Shown: one piece after another, positions 4,604 to 12,281 of the stretch
Layout: each line of letters begins with the position of its first letter
Numbering within the stretch: position 1 is the first letter of the stretch
Source: an uncultured Eubacterium sp.
GTDB lineage: Bacteria; Bacillota; Clostridia; Oscillospirales; Acutalibacteraceae
NCBI GenBank assembly: GCA_902462495.1
Contig: CABQCC010000044.1
Coordinates: forward strand, 1 to 13,062
Reading direction: 5' to 3'
DNA: 13,062 nt
The notes under the pieces: generated by a model
The model's database searches: none
What the model was told of the DNA's origin: nothing
Seen by the model: the letters and a program-made list of their open reading frames with translations, nothing else
Program-made: the position numbers and the translations under genes

Positions 4604-7600
4604 TTATTGAGGGGTTACAAGGAGAGTGATTTTTTCTCCTGCAAGTGATGATTTTTTATGTTCCTTGGTCGGAGTCGGACCGCAAGCATTTGAACCTGCG
4701 CCGAGATGATAAGAATCAAAGTGCAAGAATGTTGTGTTACATTCCTGAAGATCCTCCATATGCTCTGCCTTTGCACATTGCTGTGATGTGTAATGGTCGG
4801 CAGAGAAAGTCATTTTTCCGTCAAGCGACAAGAACATAAGTCCCTTGCCGTCGTCATCGGTCACCTTTGCCCAGCGGACGCCTGTACGCATTGATGATTC
4901 CTGTGGTCTGACATAATCCTCGTGCATATCGGCAACCTTTGATTTATAAATTCCAAGCATTGCGTGCTCGCAGAAATCGGACAAATTGACGCTGTCGCCC
5001 ATTCCGTAATACTCAACATTTGAATATTTCTTTGGCATTTCAAGAGTTAAGCCAAAGCGAGGAGCATTTGGCAAACGCATTGATTTTGTACACTCTGCGC
5101 TAACCTTGACTGCACCGTCATTGTAGATTTCATAAGTGATTGTAACCTTGCAAACTTTCTTTTTCTTGACGGTTGAAACATAGTGATTTGAAGTGATAAC
5201 CAGCTTGTTACCCTCTGTGGCAAATGCCTTTGACGGAGAAATCGGCTTTTCAACCATAAGTTTTTCGGTTTCAAGTTCAAGCTTTTTCCAAGCACGCTTG
5301 AGATAAAGGTCGTTATCAATCGGGGCACGGAAAAGTCCGATACCAAAGCCTTTTGAACCACCCAAAGGTGCGGTGTTGATGTACTCTCTGCCGTCCTTTT
5401 TGTAGCTTACTACCTCACCCGACACGGTATCAAAAATAAGTTCGCCCGAATTGAAATAAACAAAAATTCTCTTTTCGCTCACTTCGGCAATCGGAGCATC
5501 CTTTTCGGTGTTCTCATAAACCTTGACATCATCGGCAAAGTTGACAATCTGCTCTTTTGCAACCTCAAAGTCGCCGTCAATATAAGTGAACACAAGTGCC
5601 TCGTCACCCTTTGCGTGCTGAATATCAAGCTTTACATTTTGATGTGAGCGTGGCTCTATATCAAGAGTGATTTCGCCCTCCTGCGCAACATTGCCTTCAA
5701 GGAGATACTGCCATTTTACTGTGTAATCCGCCTTTGTGAAGCATTTGTAATTATAAAATTCAAAATTATCGCCATCGTGCTTTATGATGCGAACAGGACG
5801 ATAGCAGTTTTTCATTTGAAGTGCGCCCGAATGAGGGGTTCTGTCAGGGAAGAAAAGTCCGTCAACACAGAAGTTGCTGTCGTGCTTATTTTCGCCGTGG
5901 TCACCGCCGTAGGTGTATTTGTACAAACCGTCCTCGTGATAAATCGCATGGTCTGCAAATTCCCAAATGCAACCGCCCATCATATTGTTTCCGCACAAAA
6001 ATGCCTGAACATAACTTTCGAGGTCGCCTGCACCAACGCCCATTGCGTGAGCATATTCGCAAAGATAAAACGGTTTTGTATAAAACTTCTTCGGAAGTCC
6101 CGAACCTTTTGCGATTCGGTTGACTATACCCTGCCAAGTATACATCTGAGAAATGACATCATACGCCCATCTGCGAGTACGAATAACACCCTCGTAATGA
6201 ATAGGAATATCAGTAAACTTCTTTAATTCATTGTAGCAATAGTCCTGATTTTTATATCCGTGAGCCTCGTTGCCGAGTGACCACATAGTGATGCCTGCGT
6301 GGTTTTTATCTCTCTGATACATTCTGTACACCCTATCCCAATAGCGAGGTTGCCAAGCAGGATTATGAGAGCAAGAACCCGGTCTGTGATTTTCCACTTC
6401 ACAGCCGTGAGTTTCGATATCAGCCTCGTCAACAACATAGACACCGTATTCATCGCACAAATCAAGGAAAATCGGGTCAGGTGGATAGTGAGAAGTACGA
6501 ACGCAGTTGACATTGTACTCCTTAAAGATTTTTACATCTTTTTCCATATCCTCAACGGTCATAACATAGCCTGTTTTTGGATTTGTGTCGTGATGATTTA
6601 CACCAAAGAGTTTGATGTTTTTATTATTGAAAGTGAAAACATTGCCTATTATTTTTATATGCTTGAAACCAATCGGTCGGCGAACAAGCTCAACAAGTTC
6701 TCCGCCCTTTGAAAGCGAAACAACAAGTGTGTAGAGATTCGGCGCTTCGGCAGACCACTCCTTGACATCAAGTGATGAAAAAGTGATTTTGTCAATTTGC
6801 TTCGAGTCAACATTTATTGACTTTGTGGCAACAAGCTCACCGTCATCAAAGATAGTTGCCGAAAGTTCGCACTCATCAACAAGTTTGAGTGACGGCAAAA
6901 TAGTTAAATTATATGTAAGGTCGTTGTTGAACTTTGTTTTTGCCTCAAAATCGTAAATCGAGTTTTTCTCGTTTTTATAAAGAAGGACATCACGGAAAAT
7001 GCCATTGTCACGGAACATATCCTGACATTCGAGATAAGTGCCGTTTGTCCACTTGTGATTGACAACAACAAGGTGGTTTTCGCCCTCTGTCAAATAATTG
7101 TTCAGCTCAAACTCCGATGTGTTGTGACTGCCCTCGCTGTAGCCGACATATTTTTCGTTTACAAACACATCAAGACCACCCGCAACACCCAAGAATGAAA
7201 TGATATAATTCTTATTCAAATCATCAATTTCAAATGTGCGATGATAAACGCCTACCGAACAATCCGCCGGAATTTCAGGCGGAGTAGGCTTGAACGGATA
7301 ACGGGAATTAAGGTAATACGGCTTTTCGTATCCCGTGTGTTGCCATACCGAAGGCACAGCAACTTTGTCAAATTCAGCGCTGTCTATATCGAGTTCGGTC
7401 GGCATAGCCGATTCACTTCTGTAATACTTAAAATCCCACTCGCCCGACAACACATCAACCATTGATGAAGAATATCGTTCTGTTCTGATGTCCGTTTTTG
7501 CCATTTCCTCAGGTGACGAAAACGAAATAAAATATGAACGAGGAGTCAGGACATTTTCCTTGTACACATCAAAATTTTTGTAATTATCATTCTTAATTTT

Positions 7601-7609
7601 GAATTTCAT
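4604..7609 (-). CDS. lacZ: Beta-galactosidase, glycoside hydrolase family 2 (LacZ type)
   Basis: This cytoplasmic retaining enzyme hydrolyses beta-galactosides such as lactose. At 1001 residues it matches E. coli LacZ (1024). The order is an N-terminal sugar-binding jelly roll (about 50-220), an immunoglobulin-like domain (about 222-318), a TIM barrel (about 320-610), a linker and the C-terminal small-chain domain (about 730-1000). The acid/base Glu448 is in 'WSLGNEAHG' and the nucleophile Glu518 in 'LCEYAHAMG'. Metal ligands Glu399 and His401 sit in 'DIETHG'. The C-terminal 'HLGAGSNACGP' (968-978) is typical of LacZ. There is no signal peptide. The start is supported by AAGGGGA about 5 nt upstream. 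It begins 15 nt after the mutS2 stop with no promoter or terminator between, so it appears to be the last gene of the phoH-recO-mutS2 operon. No lac repressor or permease is visible. The GH2 family is certain; galactosidase activity is very likely. Confidence 0.95.
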   Translation of the reverse strand: MKFKIKNDNYKNFDVYKENVLTPRSYFISFSSPEEMAKTDIRTERYSSSMVDVLSGEWDFKYYRSESAMPTELDIDSAEFDKVAVPSVWQHTGYEKPYYLNSRYPFKPTPPEIPADCSVGVYHRTFEIDDLNKNYIISFLGVAGGLDVFVNEKYVGYSEGSHNTSEFELNNYLTEGENHLVVVNHKWTNGTYLECQDMFRDNGIFRDVLLYKNEKNSIYDFEAKTKFNNDLTYNLTILPSLKLVDECELSATIFDDGELVATKSINVDSKQIDKITFSSLDVKEWSAEAPNLYTLVVSLSKGGELVELVRRPIGFKHIKIIGNVFTFNNKNIKLFGVNHHDTNPKTGYVMTVEDMEKDVKIFKEYNVNCVRTSHYPPDPIFLDLCDEYGVYVVDEADIETHGCEVENHRPGSCSHNPAWQPRYWDRVYRMYQRDKNHAGITMWSLGNEAHGYKNQDYCYNELKKFTDIPIHYEGVIRTRRWAYDVISQMYTWQGIVNRIAKGSGLPKKFYTKPFYLCEYAHAMGVGAGDLESYVQAFLCGNNMMGGCIWEFADHAIYHEDGLYKYTYGGDHGENKHDSNFCVDGLFFPDRTPHSGALQMKNCYRPVRIIKHDGDNFEFYNYKCFTKADYTVKWQYLLEGNVAQEGEITLDIEPRSHQNVKLDIQHAKGDEALVFTYIDGDFEVAKEQIVNFADDVKVYENTEKDAPIAEVSEKRIFVYFNSGELIFDTVSGEVVSYKKDGREYINTAPLGGSKGFGIGLFRAPIDNDLYLKRAWKKLELETEKLMVEKPISPSKAFATEGNKLVITSNHYVSTVKKKKVCKVTITYEIYNDGAVKVSAECTKSMRLPNAPRFGLTLEMPKKYSNVEYYGMGDSVNLSDFCEHAMLGIYKSKVADMHEDYVRPQESSMRTGVRWAKVTDDDGKGLMFLSLDGKMTFSADHYTSQQCAKAEHMEDLQECNTTFLHFDSYHLGAGSNACGPTPTKEHKKSSLAGEKITLLVTPQ

Positions 7610-7624
7610 AGTTTCCCCTTATTA

Positions 7625-9997
7625 TTATTTAAGTTTTGCGATTGTTACTCCGTCCTCGCCCTCGCCGTATTTGCCGAGGCGGAATTCATCAATATTCGGA
7701 TGATGACGAAGTTCCTCCGTGACAACATTGCGCAGCACGCCTGTACCCTTGCCGTGAATTATGCGAACCTCTGTAATTCCGTTGAGCACGCATTTGTCGA
7801 TGAATATGCCAAGATTGCCGATTGCTTCCTCGGCAGTTTGACCTCTCAAATCAAGTTCGGTTTTTACATCCGCATCCGCACGGGAACTTGTGCGATAAAG
7901 ATTTCTCTGTGGCTTTGTCGGCTTTTTCTTTTTCTTTTCAATCAGCATAAGGTCGGACATTTTCACTCTTGTCTTGAACAAGCCCGACTTTACGGTAACA
8001 TTATTATTTTTAACTTCGATTACTTCGCCCTCGCCGATACCTCTGATAACAACTGCATCACCGACTACGACTTCACGAGGGAGCTTGTAATCTTCATCCC
8101 AATTGTCCGCAAGGTCCTGCGGATTGATGAGGTCATCCATCTCGCCCATTTGGTTTTTGATGGCACGACGGGTTTTCTTTGCAAGTTCTGTTGCATTTTC
8201 AGGCGACTTTTCTTTTTTCATTTTTTCAAGTTCAAGGAGAAAATCGGACGACTGTCTCTTGGCTTGATTGATGAGTTTTTCGGCTTCTTTTTTTGCTTTT
8301 TCAAGTTCACGAGCCTTCAAGGTTTCTATCTTGTCCTTTTCCGACTGTGCTTTTGAAGCCATTTTTCTTGCCTGTTCGGTTGCTTTTTCAGCAGCCTTTT
8401 TCTCAATTTCAAGTTCGTGCCTTGTTGCTTCAAGCTTATCAAGCACGGCTTCAAAATCTCGATTATCGGAACCCACAATTTCTTTTGCTCGGTCAATAAC
8501 ATCCTCATCAATTCCGATATGAAGCGAAATTGCAAAAGCGTTTGACCTGCCCGGCACACCTATAAGCAAACGATATGTAGGCGAAAGAGTGTTTACATCA
8601 AACTCGCAACAACCGTTCACAACTCCCTCGGTGTCAAGAGCATACGCCTTTAGTTCAGCATAGTGAGTTGTGGAAAGTATCTTTGCACCCTTTTGTCGCA
8701 ACTTTTCAATAATGGCAACGGCAAGCGCAGCACCCTCAACAGGATCTGTACCTGCACCGAGTTCGTCAATAAGGACAAGCGAGCTTTCATCCGCAACCTT
8801 TAATATATTTGCAACATTGGTGATGTGTGACGAAAAGGTTGAAAGATTTTGCTGAATACTTTGCTCGTCACCGATGTCCACCAAGATTTTATCAAAAACA
8901 GAAATCCTGCTTGACTGATATGCCGGAATGAGAAGTCCGCACATAGTCATAAAGGTAAGAAGTCCGACAGTTTTTATCGAAACGGTTTTACCGCCCGTAT
9001 TCGGACCTGTAATCACAAGTGTGTCGTACTTTTCGCCAAGCGAAATATCAATCGGAACAACCTTGTTTTTGTCGATAAGCGGATGCCTTGCCTGCTTCAA
9101 ATCAATCACGCCGTCGGTGTTGATTATCGGCTTGACCGCTTTCATTTTGTTGGCAAGATGAGCCTTTGCAAAAATAAGATTGAGGTCAACCGCCGCTTCA
9201 TAGCTGTGCTTTATGCTTTCTCCGAAATTGCCTGCTTCAACAGACAATTCAAACAAAATACGATTGATTTCCTCTCGTTCCTTGCCCTTGAGCACTTTAA
9301 TATCATTGTTAGCCTCAACAACAGAAATCGGCTCAATAAACACAGTTGAACCCGACGACGAGGTGTCGTGCACCAAGCCTTGAACATTGCCACGGCACTC
9401 ACTCTTTACAGGAACAACAAATCGTCCGTCACGCTGGGTGACAATAGCCTCCTGCAAATATTTTGTGTAGTGTGGTGAGTGAATCATCGCATCAAGTTTT
9501 TCACGAATAGAAGATGACTTCGCCCTGATTTTTCGGCGAATATCATACAAAGCCTCGCTTGCCTTGTCGGAAATTTCATCCTCGCCGATAATGCAGGTAA
9601 AAATCTTATCCTCAAGATATTTATTCACGGTTATGCTCTCAAACAAGCTGTCAAGAGTTGTTCGCACTCCGCTGCAATGTCCGTGCCATTCATAAAGAAT
9701 ACGGACTGAACGGAGCGTTGACGCAATGTTGAGAAGCTCTCTTGTGTTGAGTTCTCCGCCTGCCGAAGCACGGGCAAGAGCACCGTTTACATTATACAAC
9801 CCCGAAAATGACGGTGCACCAAAACGGGCAAGCAAAGAAAAAGCGTCCTCGGTTTGATTAATCATATTGCACACGACAATAAAATCCGAAGTCGGCTTGA
9901 TGTTGAGCGCCATTTCTGCGGCATCATCACACGAAGTTTCATTTTTCAGCATTTCCAGAACCTTGTCAAGTTCCAGAGTTTCATAATTCTTTTCCAT
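7625..9997 (-). CDS. mutS2: Endonuclease MutS2 / ribosome-collision factor
   Basis: MutS2 is a MutS-family ATPase with a Smr nuclease domain. It is known to suppress homologous recombination, and in Bacillus to act on collided ribosomes. At 790 residues it has the family length. The core and lever region (about 1-320) is followed by the ABC-type ATPase: Walker A GPNTGGKT (331-338), 'STFSSH' (386-391), Walker B 'LVLIDELGAGTDP' (407-419) and 'STTHY' (442-446). A Lys/Glu/Ala-rich coiled coil spans about 515-620 and a KOW-like beta segment about 640-685. The Smr domain has 'LDLRG' (715-719) and 'HGKGTG' (748-753). It starts only 2 nt after the recO stop (TAG-AT-ATG), and no good Shine-Dalgarno is visible, so translational coupling to recO is likely. 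lacZ follows at 15 nt. Confidence 0.97.
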   Translation of the reverse strand: MEKNYETLELDKVLEMLKNETSCDDAAEMALNIKPTSDFIVVCNMINQTEDAFSLLARFGAPSFSGLYNVNGALARASAGGELNTRELLNIASTLRSVRILYEWHGHCSGVRTTLDSLFESITVNKYLEDKIFTCIIGEDEISDKASEALYDIRRKIRAKSSSIREKLDAMIHSPHYTKYLQEAIVTQRDGRFVVPVKSECRGNVQGLVHDTSSSGSTVFIEPISVVEANNDIKVLKGKEREEINRILFELSVEAGNFGESIKHSYEAAVDLNLIFAKAHLANKMKAVKPIINTDGVIDLKQARHPLIDKNKVVPIDISLGEKYDTLVITGPNTGGKTVSIKTVGLLTFMTMCGLLIPAYQSSRISVFDKILVDIGDEQSIQQNLSTFSSHITNVANILKVADESSLVLIDELGAGTDPVEGAALAVAIIEKLRQKGAKILSTTHYAELKAYALDTEGVVNGCCEFDVNTLSPTYRLLIGVPGRSNAFAISLHIGIDEDVIDRAKEIVGSDNRDFEAVLDKLEATRHELEIEKKAAEKATEQARKMASKAQSEKDKIETLKARELEKAKKEAEKLINQAKRQSSDFLLELEKMKKEKSPENATELAKKTRRAIKNQMGEMDDLINPQDLADNWDEDYKLPREVVVGDAVVIRGIGEGEVIEVKNNNVTVKSGLFKTRVKMSDLMLIEKKKKKPTKPQRNLYRTSSRADADVKTELDLRGQTAEEAIGNLGIFIDKCVLNGITEVRIIHGKGTGVLRNVVTEELRHHPNIDEFRLGKYGEGEDGVTIAKLK

Positions 9998-9999
9998 AT

Positions 10000-10737
10000 C
10001 TATATAACAATTGTTTTGTAAAATTCCAAAGTAGTCAGCCTTCCGTCAATTCGGGAAAGCAAATATTTTTCAACAGTTGAGCAAAGAAGCGCCATATTTT
10101 CCTCACTCAAATTAAATGAAAACACCTTGCCGAGGTCAACAAAGCAGATAAATCTCATTGCAGTCACAACGGCAAGCGGAAGTTCAACGGCATTGTTGCG
10201 ATAGCAATCCTTGCAATAAATGCACGCTTCTTCCATATCAAAATACATAATTTCGCTTTCGTATGTACCACAGCGGTAACAAGCCGTCAAGTCGGGCATA
10301 TATCCGCCGAGTGCAAGCATACGAAGTTCAACCGTTGCCTTGATGAGCGGATGGCTTTTTTTGCCTTGGCACAAAAGATAAAGTGCGTTGAGCAAAAGCC
10401 GAAGCATACCCGGCATTGGTTGTTCCTCTGTTCCCAAAAAACAGGCAAGCTGTGCAAAGTACTGTGCAAGCGACAAAGTTTCAATATCCGAACGGAGATT
10501 GAAAAACACCTCAATTGAAGTTGCATTGTCGATGACATACGCTTCCTTGCTTCTGTACAGCGAAAACTCACTGTACGCAAAAAGCGAGGTTGCAGATAAA
10601 TTTTGACTTTTGATAGTCTTTGCACGGCGAACAAAGGCTTTGATTAAACCAAAATCCTCGGTGATAACGGTTACAAGCTTATCGCTCTCCCCCACCGTCT
10701 GTTCTCTGATTATAAGTCCCTTTGTTTTTGTCTGCAT
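10000..10737 (-). CDS. recO: DNA repair protein RecO
   Basis: RecO works with RecR, and usually RecF, to load RecA on SSB-coated single-stranded DNA and to anneal strands. The 245 residues match the family. The N-terminal OB fold opens with 'TKGLIIREQTVGESDKLVTVIT', and the helical C-terminal part carries a four-Cys zinc site, 'CYRCG' and 'CIYCKDC'. The ATG at 10737 is preferred over an in-frame TTG at 10749: GAGG directly abuts the TTG, too close to serve it, and sits 12 nt before the ATG. The start of recO lies inside the upstream yqzL, with a 59-nt overlap in another frame. This implies translational coupling. mutS2 follows at 2 nt. Confidence 0.95.
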   Translation of the reverse strand: MQTKTKGLIIREQTVGESDKLVTVITEDFGLIKAFVRRAKTIKSQNLSATSLFAYSEFSLYRSKEAYVIDNATSIEVFFNLRSDIETLSLAQYFAQLACFLGTEEQPMPGMLRLLLNALYLLCQGKKSHPLIKATVELRMLALGGYMPDLTACYRCGTYESEIMYFDMEEACIYCKDCYRNNAVELPLAVVTAMRFICFVDLGKVFSFNLSEENMALLCSTVEKYLLSRIDGRLTTLEFYKTIVI

Positions 10738-10834
10738 CAGTCTGCACAACCTCGTTTTTATTTTCTGATTGTTTGTATTTCAGGTAATCCGAAACGCTGC
10801 CCGTAGACACAAAATTCTGCCATAAATTATCCAT
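10679..10834 (-). CDS. yqzL: YqzL family small protein
   Basis: This is a 51-residue protein starting 'MDNLWQNFVSTGSVSDYLKYK'-like: Trp5, Phe8, 'STG' at 10-12 and 'YLKYK' at 17-21. That is the W..F..TG....YL.YK pattern of the YqzL family, encoded between era and recO in Bacillus and many Firmicutes. The family function is unknown. The rest (22-51) is polar, rich in Asn, Lys, Gln and Gly, with no membrane segment. The start has GGTGGTG a few nt upstream, and that site lies in the 3' arm of a hairpin (10837-10871). The 3' end overlaps recO by 59 nt in a different frame, so the tail is partly constrained by recO. Position and motif together make the call strong despite the short length. Confidence 0.85.
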   Translation of the reverse strand: MDNLWQNFVSTGSVSDYLKYKQSENKNEVVQTDADKNKGTYNQRTDGGGER

Positions 10835-10836
10835 AA

Positions 10837-10871
10837 AAGCACCACCGTTACTATTTTATCCTATGGTGCTT
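10837..10871 (-). promoter_or_regulatory. Hairpin between era and yqzL burying the yqzL ribosome binding site
   Basis: Read on the minus strand, AAGCACCA (10871-10864) and TGGTGCTT (10844-10837) form an 8-bp stem with a 19-nt loop. Two more T and the yqzL ATG follow. The 3' arm contains GGTG, part of the yqzL ribosome binding site. It could act as a weak terminator or attenuator after era, or slow yqzL-recO translation. The T-run is only four long, so strong termination is not expected. Confidence 0.45.
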
Positions 10872-10889
10872 CAAATGATTTGTGCCAAA

Positions 10890-11777
10890 TTAATCCAAGC
10901 CGAAGTTATGAATTAATCCCTCACGGTTACGCCAATCTTCCTTTACCTTTACCCAAGTTTGAAGATTTACTTTTATGCCAAAGAAACTTTCCAAGTCTTG
11001 ACGGGCATAAGTAGAAATCTTTTTGAGCATTGAGCCTTTTTTGCCGATAACCATACCTTTGTGGCTCTCTCTTTCGCAATAAATAATTGCTTCAATATCA
11101 AGAATGTCCTGATTGTCACGTTCACGCATTTTTTCGATAGACACGGCAATGCCGTGCGGAACTTCCTTGTCCATAAGTCTGAGTATCTTTTCTCTGATAA
11201 TCTCTGCCGCAAGCACTCTTTCGGGTTGGTCGGTGAGAGTGTCATCAGGGAAAAAGTGAGGTGAGTCAAACGCAAGTTTTTTCATTTCGTCAACAAGTTC
11301 GCAGATATGCTCGCCTGTCGATGCACAAACAGGAACAATCGCTTCAAAATCGAACAAGCCGTTGAGCTGAACAATACGCTCCAAAAGTTCCTCTTTGTCC
11401 TTAATCATATCAATTTTGTTGATTGCAAGGATAACAGGCACTTTAAGGGTTTTGAACTTTTCAAGAAGCTCATACTCGCCCTTTTTGATGTCGCCCTTTG
11501 ATTCAACAACAAAGAGGCAAGCATCAACACCGCCGATTGAGTCGCCGACTGCCTGATTCATTTTTTCGCCAAGTTTGTTGTGAGGCTTGTGATAACCCGG
11601 AGTGTCGGTGAAAACAAGCTGAATGTCACCCTCGGTGAGAACGCCCATAATCTTTGTGCGAGTGGTCTGTGGCTTTGATGACACAATGGCAATCTTTGTG
11701 CCCATAATTTTGTTGAGTATTGATGATTTGCCCACATTTGGACAGCCTACAATAGCAATAAATGCTGTTTTTGTCAT
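10890..11777 (-). CDS. era: GTPase Era
   Basis: Era is an essential GTPase that binds the 3' end of 16S rRNA and helps assemble the 30S subunit. At 295 residues it has the normal length. The G domain shows G1 GCPNVGKS (11-18), G2 'QTTRT' (37-41), G3 DTPG (58-61), G4 NKID (120-123) and G5 'CAS' (151-153). The C-terminal KH domain carries the RNA-binding 'VIGKKGSMLKKI' (243-254), and the protein ends in the usual 'NFGLD'-like tail. The GGGAGA ribosome binding site lies within the last codons of ybeY, 3 nt separate the genes, and coupling is likely. dgkA and cdd, found between ybeY and era in Bacillus, are absent. Confidence 0.98.
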   Translation of the reverse strand: MTKTAFIAIVGCPNVGKSSILNKIMGTKIAIVSSKPQTTRTKIMGVLTEGDIQLVFTDTPGYHKPHNKLGEKMNQAVGDSIGGVDACLFVVESKGDIKKGEYELLEKFKTLKVPVILAINKIDMIKDKEELLERIVQLNGLFDFEAIVPVCASTGEHICELVDEMKKLAFDSPHFFPDDTLTDQPERVLAAEIIREKILRLMDKEVPHGIAVSIEKMRERDNQDILDIEAIIYCERESHKGMVIGKKGSMLKKISTYARQDLESFFGIKVNLQTWVKVKEDWRNREGLIHNFGLD

Positions 11778-11780
11778 TAA

Positions 11781-12281
11781 TTAATCTCCCATATAATAGC
11801 TGTTGTCACGCTTGAGTCCGATTTTGGTAAGAACTTCCTCTTCCTTTTCACGCATATGTACCTGCTCGATACCGCCGTTTTCGTGGTCGTATCCAAGCAA
11901 GTGAAGCATTGAATGAACGGTCAAAAATCCGATTTCTCTTTGGAGAGAATGATTGTATGCCTTTGCCTGCTCCATAGCCTTTGGCACGCTTATAACAATA
12001 TCGCCGAGAATTTTTGCACCCGTATCCAGATTTGTGTCGTACTCGCCGTTTTCGCCCATAGGGAACGAAAGGACATCCGTTTCTCTGTCTACATTTCTGT
12101 ACTGAGCGTTGAGTTCATGAATTCTCTCGTTGTCAACGAAGCTTACGCTAACCTCTGCATCCGAGCCGAACTCCTCTGCCTGCAAAACAGCATTGCAACA
12201 ACGGCGAATCAACATTCTTATTCCTCTGGGAACAGTAATTTCTTTTTGCTCGTCGGAGATTATAACTTTTACCTTATTCAT
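11781..12281 (-). CDS. ybeY: Endoribonuclease YbeY (rRNA maturation factor)
   Basis: YbeY is a zinc endoribonuclease involved in 16S rRNA 3'-end maturation and ribosome quality control in the cytoplasm. The 166 residues fit the family. The zinc site HxxxHxxGxxxxH is read as His123, His127 and His133 in 'HSMLHLLGYDH'. The conserved 'YRNVDRETDVLSFP' spans 61-74, and 'LGDIVIS' is at 92-98. The ATG shares a base with the phoH stop (TAATG), and AAAGGAGA lies about 9 nt upstream inside phoH. This is the classic phoH-ybeY coupling. Confidence 0.97.
   Translation of the reverse strand: MNKVKVIISDEQKEITVPRGIRMLIRRCCNAVLQAEEFGSDAEVSVSFVDNERIHELNAQYRNVDRETDVLSFPMGENGEYDTNLDTGAKILGDIVISVPKAMEQAKAYNHSLQREIGFLTVHSMLHLLGYDHENGGIEQVHMREKEEEVLTKIGLKRDNSYYMGD

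Noticed and set aside
5777..6226. 149-codon plus-strand open frame
   Set aside because: It is antisense to the catalytic barrel of the beta-galactosidase, with no ribosome binding site or family motif.
7700..8356. 218-codon plus-strand open frame
   Set aside because: It is antisense to the mutS2 Smr and coiled-coil region. Its Phe/Leu/Cys-rich sequence is the mirror of Lys/Glu-rich codons.
10737..10749. TTG start for RecO at 10749
   Set aside because: The only upstream purine-rich site directly abuts the TTG, and RecO proteins normally begin as at the ATG 10737.
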